A DNA stretch of 64,000 bases, taken from the NCBI GenBank assembly GCA_025936115.1, contig JAICTZ010000003.1:124001-188000 (forward strand). The letters run 5' to 3'. A program made the position numbers and the translations under genes. The notes beneath the pieces were generated by a model. That model did not search any database and was not told where the DNA came from. It saw only the letters and a list, made by a program, of their open reading frames with translations. Positions 24,774 to 32,604 of the stretch are shown piece by piece. Each line of letters opens with the position of its first letter. The stretch's first letter is position 1. The stretch is from Polyangiaceae bacterium (GTDB taxonomy: Bacteria > Myxococcota_A > Polyangia > Polyangiales > Polyangiaceae).

Positions 24774-26002
24774 GCGTGCCGCAGCGCGCGGATGCGCTCG
24801 GTCACGGGAGGATGCGAGTAGTAGAACTTGGCGTAAAGCGGGTGCGGGTGCAGGTTCGAGAGGTTCTCGCGCGAGAGCTTGGCGAGCGCGCTCGCGAGCG
24901 CCGGGGCGCAATCGGCGAGCTCGACGGCAAAGCGATCGGCTTGCCATTCATCGTGGCGCGACCACGCGGCCCCGAGCGGCGTGAGCGGAAACGTGAGCAC
25001 GGAAGCCAAGGCGGCGAGCACCACGAGGCGCGCCGGAAAGGACAGCGCGCTCGCGCCGACCAGCCCCGGGACGAACGGCGCCGACACGGCCCGAAACGCC
25101 ACGTACGCGACCACGAGGCTCAGCGCAAAACTCGCGAGCGTCCGGACGAGCACGTGGTGCTTCTTCCAGTGACCGAGCTCGTGCGACAAGACGGCCAGGA
25201 TCTCGCCGTGTGACATCTGCGAAAGTAGCGTATCGAAGAGCACGACGCGCTTCACGCGGCCAAGGCCGGTGAAATACGCATTCGAGTGCGCGCTGCGGCG
25301 CGACGCATCCACCTGCAGCACGCGCCGCACGTGCACCCCCGCCCGCTCCGCGAGCGCACGCACCTCACCGGCGAGCGCGTCGATCTTGAGCGGCTCCATG
25401 CGGAAAAACAGCGGCTCGATCACGTACGGCGCGACGAACGTCAGCGCGAGGCTCACTCCGGTGAAGGCGAGCCAGACCCATAGCCACCACGAGCCGGGAA
25501 GCGCGCGCACCAGCCAAAACGCAAGGGCACTCAAGAGACCGACCAGGACCAGCGACAGCCCGGTGCCCTTGAGCCAATCCGCGAAAAAGAGACCGCGCGA
25601 CATGCGATTGAAGCCGTGCCGGGCCTCGACCACGAAGCTCCGGTAGTACGAGAACGGCAAGCCGAAGATCCCACTCAAGAGCACGAGTCCGAGCACGAAC
25701 GCCACGCCGCGCCCCGCGAACGTGGTCGCGATGCTCTCGATGAACCGATCGTAAAAAACGAGTGGCCCCGCGAAGAGGCAAACGCCGGTCACCACACCGC
25801 TCGTCGCGCGCTCGATCATGCCGAGCCGCGCGCCGTCGCGCGTGTAGGCTTCGATGCGCGCGAGACGTTCGGGCTCGACGACGCCCGCGAGCTCCGACGG
25901 CACCTCGCGCCCGTGCTCGCGCTGGTGACGCAAATTGAGCGCCGCGAAAGCGAGCGTCAACGAAAGCACGCCCGCGTAGGCGGCGATGAAGGCGAAGAAC
26001 AT
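24770..26002 (-). CDS. Ste24-like CAAX-type M48 metalloprotease
   Basis: A 410-residue inner-membrane zinc protease. Several membrane helices occupy residues 1-200 (FFAFIAAYAGVLSLTLAFAA, VFYDRFIESIATTF, IFGLPFSYYRSFVVEARHGF with the family motif before NRMS, LSLVLVGLLSALAFWLVRAL). The M48 catalytic domain follows: ASRRSAHSNAYFTGLGRVKR and VVLFDTLL, then the zinc motif SHELGHWKKHH near residue 275 and the third ligand in HDEWQADRFAVELADC. This matches the Ste24/HtpX-related CAAX prenyl protease 1 family, which in bacteria degrades or processes membrane proteins. ATG at 26002 is used; GTG at 26020 is six codons earlier. Convergent with the large exported protein. Confidence 0.9.
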   Translation of the reverse strand: MFFAFIAAYAGVLSLTLAFAALNLRHQREHGREVPSELAGVVEPERLARIEAYTRDGARLGMIERATSGVVTGVCLFAGPLVFYDRFIESIATTFAGRGVAFVLGLVLLSGIFGLPFSYYRSFVVEARHGFNRMSRGLFFADWLKGTGLSLVLVGLLSALAFWLVRALPGSWWLWVWLAFTGVSLALTFVAPYVIEPLFFRMEPLKIDALAGEVRALAERAGVHVRRVLQVDASRRSAHSNAYFTGLGRVKRVVLFDTLLSQMSHGEILAVLSHELGHWKKHHVLVRTLASFALSLVVAYVAFRAVSAPFVPGLVGASALSFPARLVVLAALASVLTFPLTPLGAAWSRHDEWQADRFAVELADCAPALASALAKLSRENLSNLHPHPLYAKFYYSHPPVTERIRALRHA

Positions 26003-26035
26003 GCTCGGGTCTTGTAGCACCCGAGCTCGGTTCGT

Positions 26036-26506
26036 TCAGGGACGCAGGCTCACGATGTCGACGGCGGCCCGCTCGCTCGTGTCCGTGGTGGCGTTGGGCT
26101 CGTCGGGTGTCGTGCGTGGTGCGAAGATAGCGAGCACGCCGATGGTCACGGCGACGCCCAGCACGAGACCGAGCAGTACGCTGCCGGGCCGCGCGCCGAT
26201 GCCGCGAAAACGCCGCGGTGCGAACGGATTGTCATCGAATCCGTCGAGCTCGGGCGCGGCGGCGTTCGGCACGAGCTGGTGACGCGTCGCGTCCCAGCGC
26301 ACCGTGACCTCGTCGTCGCCGCACCAATCGATCAATGTCACGCTCGGCTTGGTAAGCTCTTCGTCTCGACCCGAGTAGCGTGCGAGCACGCGAGCCTCCG
26401 ACAGCGCGGCATTGCCGCGCTCCTTTAGATCCGCCTTTCTTGAAATGCCGCTCTCGAAAGGGTCCGACTCGGTTCCGTCGCTGTAGACTAGGTTGGTTGC
26501 GGTCAC
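26036..26506 (-). CDS. hypothetical protein with one membrane helix
   Basis: A protein of about 156 residues with no recognised domain. The N-terminal part is polar (NLVYSDGTESDPFESGISRK, SVTLIDWCGDDEVTVRWDAT) and the C-terminal part has one hydrophobic helix (SVLLGLVLGVAVTIGVLAIF) followed by a short Thr/Asp-rich tail, suggesting a tail-anchored or single-pass inner-membrane protein. GTG at 26506 is chosen as start because upstream residues are Cys/Arg-rich and look non-coding. It lies upstream of the Ste24-like gene on the same strand (33-base gap), so a link to membrane-protein quality control is possible but unproven. Confidence 0.5.
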   Translation of the reverse strand: MTATNLVYSDGTESDPFESGISRKADLKERGNAALSEARVLARYSGRDEELTKPSVTLIDWCGDDEVTVRWDATRHQLVPNAAAPELDGFDDNPFAPRRFRGIGARPGSVLLGLVLGVAVTIGVLAIFAPRTTPDEPNATTDTSERAAVDIVSLRP

Positions 26507-26667
26507 GTGCGCTCTCCGTAGTGGGCACCACACAGAGCACACGGAGTGCCAACCCCGAGATGCTCCGAAACCGCGCTAGCGCCGTCCAGCAGCAGCTCAG
26601 CGTGGCGTTTCGGGACAGCGTGGCAGGCTGGTGTTAACGCCGACTGAGCGCCTACACCGGCGCGAGG

Positions 26668-27270
26668 TCACTCGCTCTCGAACGCGACGAGCGCCACGCG
26701 CTTGGTCGGCTGCCATTCCGCCAAGAAGCCCGAAAGCTCGTTCTCACGCAGGCCGCGCGCGGGATCGAAAGTGAGGACGCGTTTGCTGCGTGGCTCGTAG
26801 CCCGTGACGACCTCGTAATGCGAGAGGCCGTGGCCGGTGGAGTACGGTTTGACGACCCCGACGATCACCGGGCGCCCCGCTCTGAGCTCGTGCTCGAGGT
26901 CGGAAACGTCACCGTAAAACACGTACGCTTCGAGGCCCTGCTCGCGCGCGAAGCGTTCGAGCGCGCCGGCAGACGCGCCGCCGCTCCCCGCGCCCGTCTC
27001 GCGCTCGATCGTCGCGAGCGGCGTGGGACGGCCCCAGTAGCCGAGCACTGACGCGAGCGCCGCCGCACCGCAATCGCTCGCGCCCGTCTGACGCACCTCG
27101 GGCACCTTCACGCGGATCCACGCCGGATCACGTGCAATCGTTTCCGCGCTCACGTCGTGCGCGGACCCGCGATAACAGCCCGTGGCTGCGAGAGCCAGGA
27201 GCCACGGCGAGAGAGCGCGAGCGAAACGCACTCGACGCGCACTCGCCGTCGTTCCAGCCGCAACACTCAC
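26668..27270 (-). CDS. C39-like cysteine peptidase lipoprotein (PA2778-type)
   Basis: A 200-residue lipoprotein with a bacteriocin-processing-type papain fold. Signal segment LSPWLLALAATGCYRG gives a lipobox Cys at about residue 32. The catalytic Cys is in VRQTGASDCGAAALASVLGY (about residue 67), the His in GLSHYEVVTGYEP (about 150) and the Asp in VLTFDPARGLREN (about 166), the order seen in C39 peptidases. Unlike C39 domains of ABC exporters it stands alone and is exported. Layout and neighbour resemble the PA2778/PA2779 pair of Pseudomonas. GTG at 27270 overlaps the stop of the upstream small gene (GTGA). The substrate is unknown; an envelope processing role is inferred. Confidence 0.78.
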   Translation of the reverse strand: MSVAAGTTASARRVRFARALSPWLLALAATGCYRGSAHDVSAETIARDPAWIRVKVPEVRQTGASDCGAAALASVLGYWGRPTPLATIERETGAGSGGASAGALERFAREQGLEAYVFYGDVSDLEHELRAGRPVIVGVVKPYSTGHGLSHYEVVTGYEPRSKRVLTFDPARGLRENELSGFLAEWQPTKRVALVAFESE

Positions 27271-27551
27271 AGCAGCACGACGAGCAAGACCACCGCGAGC
27301 ACGAGTGCAACCGCACCCGCGCTGATGATCACCACGTCATCGCCGCCGCGGTACTGCTTTGCCTCGGGCGAGGCGGCCTCGCGCGCCGCATACCGCGAGC
27401 GCTCCGAGCGCGTGGCACGCGCGGCGGCAGGCGACCTTGCGGGCGCCGTTTGGGCGGCGGCCGGGGTCTCGTTGATTACGCGCCGCCCCTCCGACGCATA
27501 CGCCGGAGTTGCAATGAGCAGACTGAGTGCGATGAGAAGTCGGGGGAGCAT
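27267..27551 (-). CDS. small exported single-pass protein, partner of C39-like peptidase
   Basis: A 94-residue protein with signal peptide MLPRLLIALSLLIATPAYAS, a 45-residue Ala/Arg-rich periplasmic stretch (RRVINETPAAAQTAPARSPA) and a very hydrophobic C-terminus (DDVVIISAGAVALVLAVVLL then VVLL) that forms a membrane anchor. It is translationally coupled to the peptidase gene by a 4-base overlap, so the two products are probably needed together. In the PA2778/PA2779 pair a small protein of the same architecture accompanies the peptidase; sequence similarity here is by layout rather than by motif. It may be the peptidase substrate or anchor. Confidence 0.62.
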   Translation of the reverse strand: MLPRLLIALSLLIATPAYASEGRRVINETPAAAQTAPARSPAAARATRSERSRYAAREAASPEAKQYRGGDDVVIISAGAVALVLAVVLLVVLL

Positions 27552-27617
27552 GGGGTTCACCTGAAGGGTGTCGGTGCATGCCGCATGCCAGCCCCGGCTA
27601 GGTACGACTCTTGCGAC

Positions 27618-28736
27618 ATGAGAGAACGATTGGACAGCCGAATCGATCGCCTTCAGCGGCGCTGTGTCGCCGAGCCCGGGGTGCTCTCGCTCGCCGGCGG
27701 ATTGCCCGCGCCGCAAACCTTTCCCATGGAGGCGCTCGCCCACGCGCTCGGGCGCGCCGGCAGCGACGCGCTGCAATATGACTGGCCCGAAGGGCGCGAG
27801 GCGCTGCGAGCGTTCGTCGCCGAGCGCTTGCAGCGCCGCGGCGCGAGCGTCGAAGCCGACCAAGTGCTCATCACGAACGGCGCGCAACAAGCGCTCGACA
27901 TCGCCGTGCAAATCGGCTGTCGCCACAGCCGAGGCATTCGCGTGCCGCGCGCGTGTTACCCGGGTGCACTCGAGCTTTTTGCGGCGCGCGGCTTGCAGCT
28001 CGTGAGCGAAGACGCGCCCGCCGACACGAGCTACGTGATGCCCGTCGTCGAAAATCCGACGGGAATCGCAGTGCCAAGGCCCGCGCTCGACGCCCTGCTC
28101 CAGGGTGACGGCTACGTGATCGAAGACGACGCGTACGCCGAGTTGCGCTTCGACGGGCGTACGCCACCCCCTCTCCTCGCCACGAAGCCCGAGCGGGTCT
28201 TCTACGTCGGCACGTTTTCGAAGACGCTCTGCCCAGGCTTGCGCGTCGGCTGGCTCGTCACGCCGCGACGCTTTCGTCGCGCCGCGCGCCGCGCCAAGCG
28301 CTTGATCGATTTGCAGGCGAACACGCTCGCTCAATGCGTCCTCGAGCAGTACCTCGCCGAGAACGACTTCGAACAGCGCCTCACGTGGTTGCGACGCTTT
28401 TACGCCGAGCGCGCCGCAGCGCTCGTGCGCGCGCTGCGCCGCCGTCTGCCGAGCGTCTCCTTCGTCGAGCCGGAAGGCGGGTTTTCGGTCTGGGCAGTCA
28501 CCGAGGAGCGCGGCGACGACGTCGAGTTCTTGGCGACCGCGTTACGTTACGGCGTGAGCGTCGATCCTGGACGTGACTTTCGGCCGAGCGGCGACTCGGA
28601 GCCGATCGCGTTCAGGCTCGCCTTCTCCTCGTTGCCTCCGGAACGCATGGACGAAGCCGTAGCCCGCCTCGCCCGCGCCTTCCGCTCTTTCGCCCGCGCG
28701 CATCGTCACACCGAGCGTCAACGTCGGGCGGTGTGA
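27618..28736 (+). CDS. PLP-dependent class I aminotransferase (MocR/AAT-like)
   Basis: A 372-residue fold-type I PLP enzyme. It contains LSLAGGLPAPQTFPMEALAH near residue 25, LQYDWPEGREALRAFVAERL (about 55), LITNGAQQALDIAVQIG (about 90), VVENPTGIAVPRPALDAL (about 145, Asn-Pro pair) and the cofactor lysine in VFYVGTFSKTLCPGLRVGWL (about residue 207). The pattern matches the aminotransferase half of MocR-type and 2-aminoadipate/aromatic aminotransferases, but no GntR DNA-binding domain is attached. It catalyses amino-group transfer between an amino acid and a 2-oxo acid; the specific substrate is undecided. Divergent from the C39-peptidase operon with about 65 bases between starts. Confidence 0.87.
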   Translation: MRERLDSRIDRLQRRCVAEPGVLSLAGGLPAPQTFPMEALAHALGRAGSDALQYDWPEGREALRAFVAERLQRRGASVEADQVLITNGAQQALDIAVQIGCRHSRGIRVPRACYPGALELFAARGLQLVSEDAPADTSYVMPVVENPTGIAVPRPALDALLQGDGYVIEDDAYAELRFDGRTPPPLLATKPERVFYVGTFSKTLCPGLRVGWLVTPRRFRRAARRAKRLIDLQANTLAQCVLEQYLAENDFEQRLTWLRRFYAERAAALVRALRRRLPSVSFVEPEGGFSVWAVTEERGDDVEFLATALRYGVSVDPGRDFRPSGDSEPIAFRLAFSSLPPERMDEAVARLARAFRSFARAHRHTERQRRAV

Positions 28737-28846
28737 CCCGAATTCGGCTGGCCGCTCGGCGTCGAAATCTTGCGGCTGCGGGGGCGGTGCGCTTCGCGAA
28801 CGTGGCAACTGGGTGGAACGGGCGACTTTATGCTACGAACGGAGGG

Positions 28847-29950
28847 ATGCTTCGTTCGAGAGGCTCGCGCGGTTGGGTGGGAGCCGCAGTGATTTGGACC
28901 GGCGTTTCGTGCGCGTCGAAATTCACGAACGTCGAGGACTGGAGCCACGCCGGTCGGTCATCGCTCGGCGGTGGCTCGGGAACGAGCGCAGGGCGCTCCA
29001 GTGGCGGCGCGGGGATGGGCGCCCGCGCGGGGATGGGCGCGACGGCCGGCATGGAGACCGAGGGTGGACAGAGCGCAGGAGGCAGTGCGGGCAGCGAGGT
29101 CGCTGGCGACACGGGGAACGCAGGCGCGCCCGTCACGAGCTCGGGCGGAACGACGAGTAGCGGCGGAACGTCGATGACCGGCGGCAGCGGCGCGAGGGTC
29201 GGCATCGCGGGTGAGGCCGGCGACACGAGTCCAGGCAGCGGCGGCAGCGCAGGTGCGCCGCCCCGTGATCCCATCAGCCGCGATGGGCTCGTGTACTGGT
29301 TCTCGGCCGATTCGGGCGTGACTCAGACGAACGGCGGCGTCTCGAAGTGGCTCGACCGCTCGGGTAACGGCAACGATGCTGCACAAATCTCGAACGATAG
29401 CCGGCCGCGGCTCGGCAGCTTCGCCGACACCGGCGCGCCCGCGCTCGTTTTCGACGGCGACAACGACTACCTCGGCCTCGAGCCGCTGCGCGCGACCTTC
29501 GAGGGCGGCGTCACGTTCTTCGCCGTGGCGCGCCCGACTGACGGCTCGTACTGCATGCCGCTGCTCGAGCTCTCGAACGGCTCGGAGATCGACGATGTGA
29601 GCTTCGGGTGGACCAACACTGCGCTTTCCTACGAAGTCACTGAAGCCTTCGTGAGCGGCCAAGCCGGTGCATTCACGAACGGTGAGCCGCGACTCGTCGA
29701 GGTCACGCACGCGGTATCCCGCGACGTAAACCTATGGATGAACGGTCTCGCGAACGGCTTCGGCATGTCCGACTTGCCCGTCGCCGTCACGCGCGGCCAG
29801 ACCTTCGTCGGCAAGAGCCTGTATCAAGGCTGCACCACGTGGAACGGCGAGATCGCCGAGCTCATCCTCTACGCGCGCGAGCTCGAGCTCGGCGAGCGGC
29901 AAGGTGTCGAGACCTACCTCCAGGGCAAGTGGGGCTGCTGCGGGAGTTGA
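28847..29950 (+). CDS. surface protein with Gly/Ser linker and LamG-like domain
   Basis: A 367-residue exported protein. A short N-terminal hydrophobic segment (GWVGAAVIWTGVSCASKF) ends in a weak lipobox. Residues about 35-140 are a low-complexity Gly/Ser/Ala/Thr linker typical of Polyangia surface lipoproteins. The C-terminal 220 residues look like a concanavalin A-like LamG domain: LVYWFSADSGVTQTNGGVSK, WLDRSGNGNDAAQ, ALVFDGDNDYLGLEPL, VNLWMNGLANGF and WNGEIAELILYARELELGER. Such domains bind glycans. It is followed by two glycoside hydrolases with the same linker design, suggesting a common carbohydrate task. GGAGGG is directly adjacent to the ATG, so a GTG 30 bases later is a possible alternative start. 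Confidence 0.7.
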   Translation: MLRSRGSRGWVGAAVIWTGVSCASKFTNVEDWSHAGRSSLGGGSGTSAGRSSGGAGMGARAGMGATAGMETEGGQSAGGSAGSEVAGDTGNAGAPVTSSGGTTSSGGTSMTGGSGARVGIAGEAGDTSPGSGGSAGAPPRDPISRDGLVYWFSADSGVTQTNGGVSKWLDRSGNGNDAAQISNDSRPRLGSFADTGAPALVFDGDNDYLGLEPLRATFEGGVTFFAVARPTDGSYCMPLLELSNGSEIDDVSFGWTNTALSYEVTEAFVSGQAGAFTNGEPRLVEVTHAVSRDVNLWMNGLANGFGMSDLPVAVTRGQTFVGKSLYQGCTTWNGEIAELILYARELELGERQGVETYLQGKWGCCGS

Positions 29951-30052
29951 GCCCGCGCTAAAAGCGGCGTGACCCGGCCGCGTGAATCGCGCCAATGAGG
30001 GGCCCGGCCTCTTTCTTCGCCACAGCTGCGCTCGTTCCGACAGAAGGCGTAG

Positions 30053-32566
30053 ATGAGAGGCCGCGATCTCGCACGTACGGCTCGGTACCTGACCGCCGTG
30101 CTGGTCATGGCGTGTCAATCTGAGGGGCCGAGCGACCCGAACACAGGCGCAAGAGGAGGGACCGCGGGCACGGGCACGGGCGCCGCCGGGGAAACCCGGG
30201 CGGGAACGAGTGGTTCGGCCGGCAGCCAGACCCCCTCGGGAGGCTCTGCTGGCGCCCAGATCGGCGCCGGAGGCTCTCCTTCTACGTCCGGGGGTCATGG
30301 GGGCGCGACCGGTCAAGGAGGCGCGGCAGCTGGCGCCCCTACCCTCGGCGGGCGCGCGGGCTCAGGCGGCACGACCGGCACCGGAGGCGCCGGAGTGGGC
30401 GGGGGTGGCACCGGCTCGGCAGGCGTCGCGGCGTCCGGCGCCGCGGGCAGCGCGGGAAGCGCGGGCGCGCTCTGCGGAACGGCGACCGCACTGGATCCAC
30501 TATCGAAGTCGCTCGCGGGCACGTGGGACTTCACTCCGAGCGGGGGGAGCAAGCGCTCGATTCAAGTCCCGGGAGGCGGCTGGGCCAAGCAGGGCATCGG
30601 CACCTCGAGCGGCACCTATGCGACGCAGATCACGGTCCCCGATTCGGGCGGCCCCCAAACCACACTCATCGAATTCGGTGCCATAAACTTCCAGGCCACC
30701 CTCTCGGTGGACGGTAAGCCCGTCGGCACGAACACCACGTCGTTTACTCCTTCCGTTTTCGACGTGACAGAGTTCGTGACACCGGGAAAGCAACATGCGC
30801 TCTCCGTGTTGGTCAACGGCGGAGGCGCTCTGAAGTCGGGCGGTAAGTCGCTCGTTCCCAACGCCGCCGGATGGTCGCAAAACGTGGCGCAGGGCATCTT
30901 CCGCTCGGCGACGCTGCGCGTGTATCCGGACGTGTACGTGAGCGACGCCTTCGTGCGAACCAGCGTCACCGACGACACGCTGACGTACGACGTAACGATC
31001 ACGAATACGGGCGCAGCGAGCCAAGACGTGACGCTCTCCGGGACCCTCAGCTCGTGGAACTGCGACGTGGCGACCTATCCAACCGTTGCGGACGTCGCCG
31101 TGACCATCGCAGCGGGGACCACCACGACTACCACCGTGGGCCCGATCAAATGGGGGCTCGGCACCGGTTCGTATTGGTGGCCAAACGTGCCCTACCAGGC
31201 CGACTACAAGGCACGGCTCCACAACCTGACGCTCGAGCTGAGCCACGGCGGGAAGGTCCTTCACACGACGAGCGTGAGGTTCGGCTTTCGGCAGAGCGAA
31301 CGGCGTCGGGCGGACAGCACCCACGTCTATTATTACCTGAACGGCATCCGCGTGAACTTGCGCGGAGACAACATTCAGGGCGCGGACTACGACAGCATCG
31401 ACGACGGTGGCAAGGGCGATGCTTACGACACGCTACCGGGCTTCTTGCCGCCCACGGCACAGAGCGCCGGCTTTCCGCAAGCCGTCCGCAATTACCAGCG
31501 CCTGAACTTCAACTTCGTGCGCGTCCACCAGGAGCTCGCCTCGCCGTACATGCTCGACACGGCGGACGAGCTCGGGCTCATGTTGATGGGCGAGACCGCG
31601 ATTCGCGGCAGCAGCAACGATCAGGACTTCGCGGCTGGGCACGACAACATGGTGAGCCACGCGCGCGCGATGGTGCTTCGCGACCGCAATCACCCGTCGA
31701 TCATCCGCTGGAGCCAAGCCAACGAGCCCAACGGCGCGAGCACCGATTCGAATCAGTTCGAGGCCGACCTCTTCAACGCCATCACCAAGCTCGACGGCAC
31801 ACGTCCGATCTCGGTGGATCTCTTCCCCGGCAACGCGAACTATGGTCTTGCGAGTCCCGGCTTCGCGACGAGCCACCACTACACGAACGGCATCGGCGCG
31901 TACTCAGAGGATGTGAACGTCAGTAGCGACAACCCGTACGGCCAGGGCGAGTACATTTGGAACCACGATAATTCGCGCCAAGGGCTCACTTGGTTTGGAA
32001 CGTCCGCCATGGCGATGCGTCGCCAGAATGCCTCGGACGTACGGCCCTACACGCTCTTGTCCGGGTGGGCGAGCTTCGTTCCCGGAGTCCTCGCGTCGAA
32101 GATGATCATCGAACAGGGCGGTCCGCCCGTATTCGGCGAGGACAACCTGCCCGACCCGTGGTCGAGCCCGATCATTCGGCGCATCCAGGCTGGATTCAGC
32201 CCCGTGCTCGTCGCCGATCAAGCCTATTGGGAGGCCGCCAAGCTGTCGAACACCAACGGCGATTGGCCTGCCTCCGTTCCCGCGCTCACGAAGGGATCCA
32301 CCCGCGCGACCACGCTGCTCGTGTTCAACGACACGTTCAGCGGGACCACGGTCGACGTCACGTGGGAGGTTCACGCCGACAGCGCGACCGGGACGATGGC
32401 GGGCTCGGGCACGTTCTCGATTGACGTGCCGCTCGCCTCCATGGCGACCAAGTCGATCAGTGTGACCGCGCCGAGCTCGGGGACGAAGTGCTACCTCGTC
32501 CTTCGCGCGCAAAAGAACGGTGCGACTTTGTTCCAAGAGTCCGATGAAGTGTTCAACCTTCAATGA
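30053..32566 (+). CDS. glycoside hydrolase family 2 lipoprotein, copy 1
   Basis: An 837-residue surface enzyme. Signal segment YLTAVLVMACQSEG gives a lipobox Cys at residue 22, followed by a Gly-rich linker to about 140. Then the GH2 sugar-binding beta-sandwich (LAGTWDFTPSGGSKRSIQVP, FGAINFQATLSVDGKPVG, VAQGIFRSATLRVYPDVYVS), an Ig-like domain and the TIM barrel: LNFNFVRVHQELASPYMLDT, NHPSIIRWSQANEPNGAST (acid/base near Glu558) and GQGEYIWNHDN (probable nucleophile Glu633). A beta domain closes the protein. Substrate cannot be told: beta-galactoside, mannoside or glucuronide. Its stop overlaps an ATG, and the next gene's likely start lies 39 bases on. AAGG before the ATG supports the start. 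Confidence 0.83.
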   Translation: MRGRDLARTARYLTAVLVMACQSEGPSDPNTGARGGTAGTGTGAAGETRAGTSGSAGSQTPSGGSAGAQIGAGGSPSTSGGHGGATGQGGAAAGAPTLGGRAGSGGTTGTGGAGVGGGGTGSAGVAASGAAGSAGSAGALCGTATALDPLSKSLAGTWDFTPSGGSKRSIQVPGGGWAKQGIGTSSGTYATQITVPDSGGPQTTLIEFGAINFQATLSVDGKPVGTNTTSFTPSVFDVTEFVTPGKQHALSVLVNGGGALKSGGKSLVPNAAGWSQNVAQGIFRSATLRVYPDVYVSDAFVRTSVTDDTLTYDVTITNTGAASQDVTLSGTLSSWNCDVATYPTVADVAVTIAAGTTTTTTVGPIKWGLGTGSYWWPNVPYQADYKARLHNLTLELSHGGKVLHTTSVRFGFRQSERRRADSTHVYYYLNGIRVNLRGDNIQGADYDSIDDGGKGDAYDTLPGFLPPTAQSAGFPQAVRNYQRLNFNFVRVHQELASPYMLDTADELGLMLMGETAIRGSSNDQDFAAGHDNMVSHARAMVLRDRNHPSIIRWSQANEPNGASTDSNQFEADLFNAITKLDGTRPISVDLFPGNANYGLASPGFATSHHYTNGIGAYSEDVNVSSDNPYGQGEYIWNHDNSRQGLTWFGTSAMAMRRQNASDVRPYTLLSGWASFVPGVLASKMIIEQGGPPVFGEDNLPDPWSSPIIRRIQAGFSPVLVADQAYWEAAKLSNTNGDWPASVPALTKGSTRATTLLVFNDTFSGTTVDVTWEVHADSATGTMAGSGTFSIDVPLASMATKSISVTAPSSGTKCYLVLRAQKNGATLFQESDEVFNLQ

Positions 32567-32604
32567 ATCTCCGACCACAGGACTTCTGGAGAAAACGGGA
32601 TATC

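Noticed and set aside
26036-26600. Start of the single-helix hypothetical gene at 26542
   Set aside because: The first 12 codons are Cys/Arg-rich and lie upstream of a better GTG; I used 26506.
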